Below, one piece after another: positions 49,483 through 57,339 of a stretch of 64,000 nucleotides of DNA. The DNA comes from Acidovorax sp. Leaf160 (lineage in GTDB: Bacteria; Pseudomonadota; Gammaproteobacteria; Burkholderiales; Burkholderiaceae_C): positions 1 to 64,000 of the forward strand of contig NZ_LMOV01000002.1 in the NCBI RefSeq assembly GCF_001424265.1. Reading direction: 5' to 3'. The translations under genes and the position numbers were made by a program. The notes under the pieces were generated by a model. The model saw nothing but the letters and a program-made list of their open reading frames with translations, searched no databases and was not told the DNA's origin. Position 1 is the first letter of the stretch. Each line of letters opens with the position of its first letter.

Positions 49483-51267
49483 GGGCGTGTTGTGCCGTGA
49501 CTGAAGCCGCGCGTAGAGCCCGCCCGTCGCCATCAGCTCGTCGTGGGAGCCTTGCTCGGCGATCCGGCCCCGCTCCATGACCACCACGCGGTCCGCGTGC
49601 TCGATGGTGGAGAGCCGGTGCGCGATCACCAGGGTCGTGCGGCCGCGCATCAGGCGCTGCAGGGCTTCCTGCACCAGGCGCTCCGATTCGGTGTCGAGCG
49701 CCGAGGTGGCTTCGTCCAGGATCAGGATGGGCGCGTCCTTGTAGAGCGCGCGTGCGATGGCCAGGCGCTGGCGCTGGCCGCCGGAGAGCTGCGTGGCGTT
49801 GTGCCCCACGAGCGTGTGAATCCCTTGCGGCAACGCCGAGACATGCTCGGCCAGATTGGCTGCGGCAAGGCAGGCCTGCACCCGGGCTTCGTCGATCTGG
49901 CCACCCAGCGCCACGTTGGCGGCCACGGTGTCGTTGAACATCACCACGTCCTGGCTGACCATGGCGAACTGGCTGCGCAGGGACTCCAGGTCCCATTGCG
50001 GCACCGGCACGCCATCGACCAGCACCTCGCCCGCCGTGGGCGCGATGAAGCGGGGCAGCAGGTTGACCAGGGTGGTCTTGCCCGCGCCCGATGGACCGAC
50101 CAGGGCGACGATCTCGCCAGGCCGGATGTCCAGCGTCACGCGGTCGAGCGCCTGGGCATGGTCGGTGCCGAACGACACGGCCACGTCGCGCAGTGCGATG
50201 GCGCCGCTCGCGCGCTGCGCGCGGTGCGCGCCCCCGGTCTCGGCGGGCGAGCTTTCCAGCAGGGCCAGGCCGCGTTCCAGCGCCGCCACGCCGCGCGTGA
50301 TGGGGTTGGCGACGTCCGCCAGCCGGCGGATGGGCGCGATCAGCATCAGCATGGCGGCGATGAACGAGGCGAAGCCGCCCACCGTGACGTCGCGCGTGCC
50401 GGCCGCCTGGGCCTGCCAGAGCGCGATGCAGATCACCGCCGACAGGGCGCCGGCCGCCAGCAGCTGGGTCAGCGGCGTCATGGCCGCCGAAGCGATGGTG
50501 GACTTGATGGCCAGCCCGCGCAGGCTCTGGCTCAACTGATGGAAGCGGCCGGCCTGCCCGGCCTGTGCGCCGTGCAGCCGCACCATGCGGTGCGCCAGCA
50601 CGTTCTCTTCCACCACGTAGGCCAGATCGTCGGTGGCCTGCTGGCTGCTCTTGGTGAGCTTGTAGAGCCTGCGCGACAGGGTCTTCATGATCCACGCCAC
50701 GCCCGGCACCAGCACGGCCACGATCAGGGTCAGCTGCCAGTTCAGGTAGATGAGATAGCCCAGCAGTGCGATCAGGGTGAAGCCGTCGCGCGACAGGCCC
50801 ATCAGCGCCTGCACCAGCGACAGGAAGCCGGTCTGCACCTCGTACACCACGGTGTTGGATAGCGCGCTGGCCGACTGCCGGCCGAAAAGGCTCATGTCGG
50901 CAGCCAGCAGCCGGTCGAACAGCGCCTGGCGCAGCTTGAGCATGCCCTCGTTGGCGATGCGGGCCAGCGCGTATTGCCCGCAGAACTGCGCGAGTCCGCG
51001 GATCAGGAACACGCCCATGATGGTCACGGGCACCATCCACAACTGCAGCGTGCCCTCGGTGAACCCCTGGTCCAGCAGGGGTTTGAGCAGGGCCGGAATG
51101 AGCGGTTCGGTGATCGCGCCGACCAGCGTGGCGGCGATGGCGATGGCCCACAACATGCGCTGGTTGGCGAAGTAGGGATAGAGCCGTTTCAGCCGCGTGA
51201 ACAGGGGCAGCGTCGTGGTTTTCCCGGTTGACTGGTCCTGCGTGGCGCTATGATTCGAAGGTTGCAT
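49480..51267 (-). CDS. msbA: Lipid A export ABC transporter (MsbA-like)
   Basis: 595 residues, a half-transporter with an N-terminal six-helix membrane domain (about residues 35-330) and a C-terminal ATPase. Walker A GPSGAGKTTLVN, signature LSGGQRQR, Walker B ILILDEATSALD, and H-loop IAHRLST are all intact. TVAANVALGG and the overall layout match MsbA, which flips core-lipid A to the outer leaflet of the inner membrane. It is divergent from tolB, with 130 nt between them. Confidence 0.93.
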   Translation of the reverse strand: MQPSNHSATQDQSTGKTTTLPLFTRLKRLYPYFANQRMLWAIAIAATLVGAITEPLIPALLKPLLDQGFTEGTLQLWMVPVTIMGVFLIRGLAQFCGQYALARIANEGMLKLRQALFDRLLAADMSLFGRQSASALSNTVVYEVQTGFLSLVQALMGLSRDGFTLIALLGYLIYLNWQLTLIVAVLVPGVAWIMKTLSRRLYKLTKSSQQATDDLAYVVEENVLAHRMVRLHGAQAGQAGRFHQLSQSLRGLAIKSTIASAAMTPLTQLLAAGALSAVICIALWQAQAAGTRDVTVGGFASFIAAMLMLIAPIRRLADVANPITRGVAALERGLALLESSPAETGGAHRAQRASGAIALRDVAVSFGTDHAQALDRVTLDIRPGEIVALVGPSGAGKTTLVNLLPRFIAPTAGEVLVDGVPVPQWDLESLRSQFAMVSQDVVMFNDTVAANVALGGQIDEARVQACLAAANLAEHVSALPQGIHTLVGHNATQLSGGQRQRLAIARALYKDAPILILDEATSALDTESERLVQEALQRLMRGRTTLVIAHRLSTIEHADRVVVMERGRIAEQGSHDELMATGGLYARLQSRHNTP

Positions 51268-51397
51268 GAGAGACGGATTCTAAGTTTTCAGCCTTGGCAG
51301 GTTGCACAGATTGTCACAGGCATCTGCAGGCGATGTGTAACATGGCTGGCTCTCCTGCCGGCACCCGCACGGTTACCCGATCGTTGACCCATCACCA

Positions 51398-52720
51398 ATG
51401 ACTACTGACCGAACCCCTTCTTCCCTCTCTCCTCTGGCGGCGCTGCCGCACATCTCCCGACGGCATGCGGTCGCTGCCCTCGCGGCATCTTCGGCGGTGC
51501 CGGCTCTGGCGCAGTTCCGGGTGGAAATCAAGGGTGTGGGCCTGACGCAGCGCCCCATTGCCATCGTCCCGTTCCGTGGCGAGGCGCAAGCCCCCCAGAA
51601 GATCTCGGCCATCGTGCAGGCCGACCTGGAGCGCAGCGGTGAGTTCCTCGGCATCGACGCGTCCGGCGTCGCGCTGGACGAATCCACCCGTCCGGATTTA
51701 GCGCAGTGGCGCGAGAAGAAGGCCGATTCGCTGGCCTCCGGCAGCATCACACGGCTGGGCGATGGGCGCTACGACATCCGTTTCCGCCTCTGGGATCTGG
51801 TCAACGGCCAGGACCTGGGCGGGCAGAGCTTCGTCGTCACCGAAGGCGACCTGCGGCTGGTCGCGCACCGGATCGCCGACTACATCTACCAGAAACTCAC
51901 GGGTGAGCGGGGCATCTTTTCCACCCGCATCGCCTACGTCACCAAGGCCGGTACGCGCTTCAGCCTGTGGGTGGCCGACGCCGATGGCGAGAATGCCCAG
52001 TCGGCGCTCTCCAGCCCCGAGCCCATCATCTCGCCGGCCTGGTCGCCCACGGGCGGCCAGCTGGCCTACGTCTCGTTCGAGTCGCGCAAGCCCGTGGTGT
52101 ACGTGCATGACGTATCCAGCGGCCGCCGCAGGCTGATCGCCAACTTCCGCGGCTCCAACAGCGCGCCCGCCTGGTCGCCCGACGGGCGCACCCTGGCCGT
52201 GACGCTCAGCCGTGACGGCGGCTCGCAGCTGTATCTGATCGACGCGGCGGGCGGCGAGCCCCGGCGGCTGATGCAGAGCAGCGGCATCGACACGGAGCCC
52301 ACCTTCTCCAGCGATGGCCGCAGCATCTACTTCGTGAGCGACCGCGGCGGTGCACCGCAGATCTACCGCGTGCCGGCTTCGGGCGGCAATGCAGAGCGGG
52401 TGACGTTCACCGGCTCCTACAACATCTCTCCTGCCGTCAGCGCGGATGGCCAGTGGTTGGCCTACATCTCCCGCATAGGCGGCGCCTTCAAATTGCAGGT
52501 CATGGATCTCAAGTCTGGCAGCGTGACGGCTGTGACCGACACCTCTGCGGACGAGAACCCCAGTTTCGCGCCCAACAGCAAGCTGATCGTGTATGCGAGC
52601 CAGCAGCAGGGCCGGGAAGCCTTGATGACCACCACGCTGGACGGTCGCATCAAGGCGCGCCTGGCCGGCAAGAGCGGCGACATTCGGGAACCCGACTGGG
52701 GCCCGTTCCAGAAGCAGTGA
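51398..52720 (+). CDS. tolB: TolB, Tol-Pal periplasmic beta-propeller
   Basis: 440 residues. The signal sequence ISRRHAVAALAASSAVPALAQ has a twin Arg and modest hydrophobicity, so Tat export is possible. The N-terminal TolB domain (PIAIVPFRGEAQAPQKIS, then YIYQKLTGERGIFSTRIAYV) is followed by a six-bladed propeller with repeated PAWSPDGRTLAV, PTFSSDGRSIYFVSD and ISPAVSADGQWLAYIS blades. It links Pal to TolA in outer-membrane constriction. It heads tolB-pal-cpoB-tcdA. The usual tolQRA genes are not upstream; msbA is. Confidence 0.95.
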   Translation: MTTDRTPSSLSPLAALPHISRRHAVAALAASSAVPALAQFRVEIKGVGLTQRPIAIVPFRGEAQAPQKISAIVQADLERSGEFLGIDASGVALDESTRPDLAQWREKKADSLASGSITRLGDGRYDIRFRLWDLVNGQDLGGQSFVVTEGDLRLVAHRIADYIYQKLTGERGIFSTRIAYVTKAGTRFSLWVADADGENAQSALSSPEPIISPAWSPTGGQLAYVSFESRKPVVYVHDVSSGRRRLIANFRGSNSAPAWSPDGRTLAVTLSRDGGSQLYLIDAAGGEPRRLMQSSGIDTEPTFSSDGRSIYFVSDRGGAPQIYRVPASGGNAERVTFTGSYNISPAVSADGQWLAYISRIGGAFKLQVMDLKSGSVTAVTDTSADENPSFAPNSKLIVYASQQQGREALMTTTLDGRIKARLAGKSGDIREPDWGPFQKQ

Positions 52721-52768
52721 TTTTTGGTTAGTTTTTATTTGAAGCATCAGCCCGACAGGAGAAATTGA

Positions 52769-53314
52769 ATGATGAATGCCAAGCTCAAACGCGTGTCCCT
52801 CGCCCTCGCCATCACCGCTTTGATGGCGGGTTGCAGCTCTGGCGTCAAGCTGGAAGACGCACCGGTCGAAGACCGCGGCGCAACTTCCACGCCCGGCAAC
52901 GGCGGCACCACCGGCAATCCCAACATCAGCGGTGTGGCTCCTGTCAACCTCGATGGCTCTGCCCGTGACGGCGCAGGCCCCGTCGGCGTGGCCCGTATCG
53001 TGTACTTCGACTACGACAGCTACGTCATCAAGGGCGAATTCCAGTCGGTGCTCGACGCGCACGCACGCTTCATCAAGGCATCGCCCAACCGCAAGGTCAT
53101 GATCGAAGGCCACACCGACGACCGCGGCGGCCGTGAATACAACCTGGCGCTGGGCCAGAAGCGTGCCGAGGCCGTGCGCCGCGCGCTGGGCCTGCTGGGC
53201 GTGCCGGACAGCCAGATGGAAGCCGTGAGCTTCGGCAAGGAAAAGCCTGCCGTGCAGGGCAGCACCGAAGACGCGCACGCGCAGAACCGCCGCGCTGAAC
53301 TGTCCTACCGTTGA
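52769..53314 (+). CDS. pal: Pal, peptidoglycan-associated lipoprotein
   Basis: 181 residues. Lipoprotein signal with lipobox LMAGC (Cys near residue 22), a Gly/Thr/Asn-rich linker, then the OmpA-like domain (ARIVYFDYDSYVIKGEF). The peptidoglycan-binding residues lie in IEGHTDDRGGREYNLALGQKRA and NRRAELSYR. It anchors the outer membrane to the wall and binds TolB. AGGAGAA precedes the ATG; an ATG one codon later is equally possible. Confidence 0.96.
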   Translation: MMNAKLKRVSLALAITALMAGCSSGVKLEDAPVEDRGATSTPGNGGTTGNPNISGVAPVNLDGSARDGAGPVGVARIVYFDYDSYVIKGEFQSVLDAHARFIKASPNRKVMIEGHTDDRGGREYNLALGQKRAEAVRRALGLLGVPDSQMEAVSFGKEKPAVQGSTEDAHAQNRRAELSYR

Positions 53315-54090
53315 TGGCTGCGCAGCGCATGAGCACCCGTTTCGGTGCGCTGGCTGCGCTGGCAGCTGCGATGTGGCTGGCGGCAGCGCCCGTCAGCCAC
53401 GCCGCGCTGTTCGAGGACGACGAGGCACGCCGCGCCATCCTTGAGCTGCGCCAGCGCGTGGACGTTTTGCAGCAGGGCGGGCAGCGCGCAGGCGACGAAA
53501 CTTCGCAGATGCGCCGCAGCCTGCTGGAACTGCAGACCCAGATCGAAACCCTGCGTTCCGAGCAGGCCAGCCTGCGGGGCCAGAACGAGCAACTGCTGCG
53601 CGACGTGGCCGACCTGCAGCGCCGGCAAAAGGAGATCGCCCAGGGCGTGGACGAGCGCCTGCGGCAGGTCGAGCCTGCCAAGGTGACCGTGGATGGCCGT
53701 GAGTTCCAGGCAGATCCGGCCGAGAAGCGCGACTTCGACGCGGCGCTCGCGGTCTTCCGCACCGGCAAGTTTGCCGATGCCGTGCCGCTCTTCACCAACT
53801 TCCTGCGCCAGTACCCTTCGGGCGGCTATGCACCGTCTGCGCGCTTCTGGCTGGGCAACGCCCAGTACGCCACGCGCGACTACAAGGAAGCGATCAACAA
53901 CTTCAAGGCCCTGCTCGCGGTCGCTCCCGATCACGCCCGCGCACCTGAAGCCGCACTGTCCATCGCCAACTGCCAGGTCGAGCTGAAGGACACCCGCGCC
54001 GCCCGCAAGACGCTGGAAGACCTGATCAAGGCCTATCCGCAATCCGAAGCCGCCACGGCGGCCAAGGAACGCCTGGCGCGGCTGAAGTGA
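53314..54090 (+). CDS. cpoB: CpoB (YbgF), Tol-Pal associated cell-division coordinator
   Basis: 258 residues. Signal peptide ending PVSHAALF, a trimerising coiled coil (residues of about 35-120, for example ELRQRVDVLQQGG and RRQKEIAQGVDERLRQVE), and three TPR repeats (FDAALAVFRTGKFADAVPLF, ARFWLGNAQYATRDYKEAI, ALSIANCQVELKD). CpoB couples peptidoglycan synthesis to Tol-driven constriction. The ATG shares a base with the pal stop (TGATG). Confidence 0.94.
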   Translation: MAAQRMSTRFGALAALAAAMWLAAAPVSHAALFEDDEARRAILELRQRVDVLQQGGQRAGDETSQMRRSLLELQTQIETLRSEQASLRGQNEQLLRDVADLQRRQKEIAQGVDERLRQVEPAKVTVDGREFQADPAEKRDFDAALAVFRTGKFADAVPLFTNFLRQYPSGGYAPSARFWLGNAQYATRDYKEAINNFKALLAVAPDHARAPEAALSIANCQVELKDTRAARKTLEDLIKAYPQSEAATAAKERLARLK

Positions 54091-54923
54091 CCCTTCCGGA
54101 GGCTGCGCTGCTCCCGGCCTCTCCCGCGTCCCTGGTGGATGCTGGGGGCGCCGACGCCGAGCGCCGATTCGGTGGACTGGCCAGGCTGTACGGCGTGGAA
54201 GGCGCTGCGCGCATTCGCGCCGCGCACGTGGTCGTGGTCGGCGTGGGCGGCGTGGGCTCCTGGACCGCCGAGGCCCTGGCCCGCAGCGGCGTCGCCCGGC
54301 TGACGCTGGTGGACATGGACCATGTCGCCGAGTCCAACATCAACCGCCAGATCCACGCGCTCAGCACGACGGTGGGCCAGTCCAAGATCGACGCGATGCG
54401 CGAGCGCATCGCGCTCATCCACCCGGGCTGCCAGGTGGACGTGATCGACGATTTCGTGTCGCCCGACAACTGCGACGCCTTATTGCCGCCATGCTGCGAC
54501 GCGTTGGTGGACGCCTGTGACGACGTCAAGGCCAAGACCGCCATGGCGGCCTGGGCCATGACGCGTCGCGGCCTGCCATTCGTCAGCGTCGGCGCGGCGG
54601 GCGGCAAGCGACTGGCGCACCTCGTCGACATCGACGACCTGTCCAAGACCACGCACGACCCCTTGCTCGCGCAATTGCGCTATCGCCTCCGCAAGCAGCA
54701 TGGCGCCGCGCGCGAGGGCAAGAAAATCGGCGTGGCCTGCGTTTTCAGCCGCGAAGCCGTCGCGCCGCCGCATCCCACATGCGAGGTCACCGCGGGGGAT
54801 GGCAGCCTCAACTGCCACGGTTACGGCTCGGTGGTGGCCGTCACCGCCACTTTCGGCCAGTGTGCCGCTGGGTGGGTGCTGGATGCGTTGGCAAAGCCGG
54901 CGGCCGCCAAAAGCAAGCTATAA
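54087..54923 (+). CDS. tcdA: TcdA/CsdL, tRNA threonylcarbamoyladenosine dehydratase
   Basis: A 278-residue ThiF/MoeB/E1-like enzyme. The ATP site is VVVVGVGGVGSWTAEALARSG, followed by DMDHVAESNINRQI and DACDDVKAKTAM. KTTHDPLLAQLRYRLRK and CEVTAGDGSLNCHGYGSV match the TcdA subgroup. That subgroup cyclises t6A to ct6A in tRNAs reading ANN codons, such as the tRNA-Lys encoded immediately downstream. GTG start overlapping the cpoB stop (GTGA). Confidence 0.93.
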   Translation: MTLPEAALLPASPASLVDAGGADAERRFGGLARLYGVEGAARIRAAHVVVVGVGGVGSWTAEALARSGVARLTLVDMDHVAESNINRQIHALSTTVGQSKIDAMRERIALIHPGCQVDVIDDFVSPDNCDALLPPCCDALVDACDDVKAKTAMAAWAMTRRGLPFVSVGAAGGKRLAHLVDIDDLSKTTHDPLLAQLRYRLRKQHGAAREGKKIGVACVFSREAVAPPHPTCEVTAGDGSLNCHGYGSVVAVTATFGQCAAGWVLDALAKPAAAKSKL

Positions 54924-54924
54924 T
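54919..54924 (+). promoter_or_regulatory. Probable -10 box of tRNA-Lys
   Basis: A consensus TATAAT sits 32 nt before the tRNA and contains the TAA stop of tcdA. No good -35 box is visible at 17 nt spacing. GC-rich surroundings make a chance TATAAT here unlikely. Confidence 0.6.
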
Positions 54925-54956
54925 CCAGGGCTTTGCTGCAATGCAAGTTGCCGCAA

Positions 54957-55032
54957 GGGACGTTAGCTCAGTTGGTAGAGCAGCGGACTTTTAATCCGTT
55001 TGTCGTGGGTTCGACCCCCGCACGTCCCACCA
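54957..55032 (+). tRNA. tRNA-Lys (anticodon UUU)
   Basis: 76 nt including an encoded CCA. The acceptor stem GGGACGT pairs with ACGTCCC. The D arm is GCTC-AGTTGGTA-GAGC, and the anticodon stem GCGGA/TCCGT carries loop CTTTTAA with anticodon TTT at 54990-54992. The T arm contains GGTTCGACCCC. It reads AAA and AAG lysine codons. A terminator hairpin follows. Confidence 0.98.
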
Positions 55033-55037
55033 ATCTG

Positions 55038-55064
55038 AAAAAGCCGCTTTCAAGCGGCTTTTTT
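55038..55064 (+). terminator. Terminator of tRNA-Lys
   Basis: A run of A, then AAGCCGCTT (55041-55049) inverted as AAGCGGCTT (55052-55060), followed by TTTT. The hairpin starts 6 nt after the CCA end. Confidence 0.9.
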
Positions 55065-55130
55065 CTTGCCTGTTGGGCGGTGATCTTTGCCAGCCAACGC
55101 AACGGCGTTCCGCAACGGCTTCGTCGCCAG

Positions 55131-55364
55131 ATGAGTTCTAGAAACGAGGCCGCCGTGACACCACCCTACGACCGCTCCAAGCTGTTCGCCACCTACCAAC
55201 GGGCAGCCGCAGACGCAGCGCACAAGCAGTCGCTGGTCAAGGCCGCCGGCTCAAAGGGGCCGAAGGCGATTCAGGCAGCGCTCGAAACCTCAGCGAAAGC
55301 GGTCAAGCGGCGGGACTCGTATGCACAGAAGCTGGCCGATTTGGGCGTGAGCGTGGAGGGGTGA
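55131..55364 (+). CDS. Small Ala/Lys-rich hypothetical protein
   Basis: 77 residues if started at the ATG at 55131, or 69 from a GTG at 55155 that has a better ribosome-binding site (ACGAGG at 55144-55149). The sequence YDRSKLFATYQRAAADAAHKQ, then KAIQAALETSAKAVKRRDSYAQKLADLGV, is a plausible all-helical soluble protein with sensible amino-acid use, unlike GC shadow frames. No known domain. It lies alone downstream of tRNA-Lys. Confidence 0.5.
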   Translation: MSSRNEAAVTPPYDRSKLFATYQRAAADAAHKQSLVKAAGSKGPKAIQAALETSAKAVKRRDSYAQKLADLGVSVEG

Positions 55365-55443
55365 GGCTGGTCAGCTGTGTCCAGCGCCTTGCTGTGACCG
55401 CTTGCCCATGGGAACAGGAGCTATGTGCGGGCCTCAGACACCA

Positions 55444-55463
55444 GAAAGCCCGCATCGGCGGGC
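55444..55463 (-). terminator. Terminator downstream of the Gln/Pro-rich small gene
   Basis: GCCCGC (55448-55453) and GCGGGC (55458-55463) form a stem with loop ATCG. Read on the minus strand it is followed by TTTCTGG. It lies about 50 nt past the stop at 55513. Confidence 0.6.
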
Positions 55464-55512
55464 AAAAGCCAACCTGCACGCGGCCGGCTTCGTGGCATGG
55501 GAGAGAAGAGGG

Positions 55513-55710
55513 TCAGCCGTTCCCGGACCGGTCGCCGACCGGATCGTCCAGCTCGTCCTCTGCTTCGTCCAACGCGGGCGGGTGAGGCTTGGCGTGCACT
55601 TGGGCGTAGGGGTGTTGCTGGGCAACCGGGGGACGCTTGCTCTGCTGCCCTGGCACGGGGGCCTGCTGGTGGTCGATCTGTTGCTGCTTCGTTGGCTGGC
55701 TCGGAATCAT
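55513..55710 (-). CDS. Small Gln/Pro-rich hypothetical protein
   Basis: 65 residues. The ATG at 55710 has an excellent Shine-Dalgarno (AGGAGA, 5 nt spacing on the minus strand), and a hairpin with a short T run follows the gene. The product is polar and probably disordered: Gln/Pro-rich first half (QPTKQQQIDHQQAPVPGQQ), then HPYAQVHAKPHPPALDEAEDELDDPVGD with an acidic end. No domain recognised. The signal and terminator make it more credible than the plus-strand ORF covering the same bases. Confidence 0.55.
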   Translation of the reverse strand: MIPSQPTKQQQIDHQQAPVPGQQSKRPPVAQQHPYAQVHAKPHPPALDEAEDELDDPVGDRSGNG

Positions 55711-56086
55711 CGCGGTCTCCTGTAGTCGGGCACGGTGCCCAGGGCCATTCGCCGGCAACCGGCTGGCGCAGGTCGTCGGGCTGGGCCGCTGTGTCTGGTA
55801 GGACGTGCTCCCAAGGGTGCCGGCGGTAGCGCAGGCCAGCACTGCGGGTCCGGCAGGCGCGGGGACTGCCCGGTTCTCGACAAGCACGGCTGCCGGGTAC
55901 TCCCTCTGATCCGCTAGCGATTCGAGTTTGCGCAGCGCCCGATCACTCAGTGCCGAGCTGTACGGCGCTCAAGCGCAGCACGCTGCATCACGGTACACGC
56001 CCGCACCGTTGGCCCACTTGGCATCCGCGAGCGCGCGTCACCGAGAATATATACAATTCGTATATGTTTCATATAAGTCGTGTGTG
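55711..56086. other. 376-nt intergenic region before the ParD-like gene
   Basis: It carries the leader of the minus-strand small gene at its left end and the AT-rich palindromes of the parD-like promoter at its right end (56049-56075). The central 300 nt show no convincing frame, RNA or repeat. Confidence 0.5.
56049..56075. promoter_or_regulatory. Overlapping palindromes, probable operator of the ParD-like/MetAP operon
   Basis: ATATAC (56049-56054) is inverted as GTATAT (56060-56065), and TATATG (56061-56066) is inverted as CATATA (56070-56075). The two dyads overlap, lie 12 nt before the ParD-like ATG and contrast sharply with the GC-rich surroundings. Ribbon-helix-helix antitoxins commonly autoregulate at such repeated dyads. 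That role here is inference. Confidence 0.65.
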
Positions 56087-56344
56087 ATGGGTATCGTCAA
56101 AATTTCCGATGCGATGCATGACAACCTGCGTGTCGCAGGGGCGGCTCTCAGCCGGTCGATCAATGCGCAGGCGGAGCACTGGATGCGGGTCGGCATGCTG
56201 GCCGAACTGCATCCGGAACTCGACCACCGGGAGATCTGCCGGTTGCTGGTGCGTGCCGAACTGGCCGGTGGGCTGGACATTACTGCGGCTGTGGCGAAAG
56301 GCGGCGCGGGCCAGCCGAAGCTGCCGCAGATCGGCAAGCACTGA
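56087..56344 (+). CDS. ParD-like family protein (ribbon-helix-helix type)
   Basis: 85 residues. MGIVKISDAMHDNLRVAGAALSRSINAQAEHWMRVGMLAE fits a ParD-like ribbon-helix-helix: a short beta strand (IVKIS) and two helices including SRSINAQAEHW. The C-terminal half, LDHREICRLLVRAELAGG, would contact a partner. No ParE/RelE toxin gene follows; instead a methionine aminopeptidase starts at the stop codon (TGATG). I recall this ParD-like/MetAP pairing from other proteobacteria, but its function is not known to me. The AT-rich palindromes upstream suggest autoregulation. Confidence 0.82.
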   Translation: MGIVKISDAMHDNLRVAGAALSRSINAQAEHWMRVGMLAELHPELDHREICRLLVRAELAGGLDITAAVAKGGAGQPKLPQIGKH

Positions 56345-57120
56345 TGGGCGACGGAATCTCTCTCCGGTCGGCCGATGAACTCGTCATGGCGCGGCGCGCT
56401 GCGGCCTTGGCGGCCGACGTGCTGTCCATGGTCGAGCGCCACGTGGTTCCGGGCGTGAGCACCGAAGCCCTCGACCGGCTCTGCCATGACTACATCGTCG
56501 ATGTGCTGGGCGCCATACCCGCCAACGTCGGCTACAGCGGCTATCCCAAGACCATCCTGACATCGGTGAATCAGGTGGTGTGCCACGGAATCCCCTCGGC
56601 CGAAAAAATCCTGAAGAAAGGCGACATCGTCAACATCGACGTCGCAGTCAACAAGGATGGCTGGTTCGGGGATACCAGCCGGATGTTCTTCGTGGGTACG
56701 CCCAGCGTGTTGGCGCGGCGACTGGTGAACGCGACGTATGAGGCGATGGTCGCGGGCATACGGCAGGTCAGGCCGGGCGCGCGTCTGGGCGATATCGGGC
56801 ATGCGATCCAGTCGGTGGCGCAGCGGGAGCGGTTCAGCGTGGTGCGGGAGTACTGCGGTCACGGCATCGGCAGGGTCTATCACGACGAGCCGCAGGTGCT
56901 GCACTACGGCCAGCCGGGCACGGGGCTGAAGCTGGAGGCCGGGATGGTGTTCACCATCGAACCGATGCTCAATGCGGGCCGGCGCGAAACCAGGAAGCTG
57001 GCCGACGGCTGGACGGTGGTGACCAAGGACCGGTCGCTTTCGGCGCAGTGGGAGCACATGGTGGCGGTCACGCCGGACGGCTATGAAGTGCTGACCGCAT
57101 GGCCGGGTGGCACGGGCTAA
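56344..57120 (+). CDS. map: Type I methionyl aminopeptidase (accessory copy, ParD-linked)
   Basis: A 258-residue MetAP. All metal and catalytic residues are visible: His in VCHGIPS, Asp in NIDVAV, Asp in FGDTSRMFF, His in YCGHGIGRVYHDEP, Glu in FTIEPMLN and Glu in QWEHMVAV. It removes N-terminal Met from nascent proteins. Bacteria normally have one essential map near rpsB. This gene lies after a ParD-like gene instead, so it is probably a second, regulated copy; only the whole genome can confirm that. Translation is coupled to the ParD-like gene by a 1-nt overlap. Confidence 0.9.
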   Translation: MGDGISLRSADELVMARRAAALAADVLSMVERHVVPGVSTEALDRLCHDYIVDVLGAIPANVGYSGYPKTILTSVNQVVCHGIPSAEKILKKGDIVNIDVAVNKDGWFGDTSRMFFVGTPSVLARRLVNATYEAMVAGIRQVRPGARLGDIGHAIQSVAQRERFSVVREYCGHGIGRVYHDEPQVLHYGQPGTGLKLEAGMVFTIEPMLNAGRRETRKLADGWTVVTKDRSLSAQWEHMVAVTPDGYEVLTAWPGGTG

Positions 57121-57339
57121 TACCCGGCGGTGTAGCACCCGCTGCTGGCCGCCGAGCGGCGGTGCGCGCCGGCTCGCGTTGCCTTGCGCGCGGGCCGTGC
57201 CGGCTCGATCACCCGTGGCGACACCCCGATCTCGACAAGGCACGCGCCAGCCCCGAAACTCGTCGGTACATCAACCGGCGCCGTGACTTCAGTGCGCCAT
57301 GCGGAGAACGTTGTGACGACTGCAAGCAAAGACGTGAAG

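Noticed and set aside
55402-55725. 107-codon plus-strand ORF
   Set aside because: No ribosome-binding site or recognisable composition; the minus-strand 65-codon frame on the same bases has both a consensus ribosome site and a terminator.
56087-57120. Classical ParDE toxin-antitoxin system
   Set aside because: The second gene is a complete methionine aminopeptidase, not a ParE/RelE-fold toxin, and no other small toxin-like ORF is adjacent.
54957-57312. Integrated element at tRNA-Lys with an attachment-site duplication
   Set aside because: No integrase gene and no second copy of the tRNA 3' end were found in the window, so only a weak accessory-region suggestion is kept.
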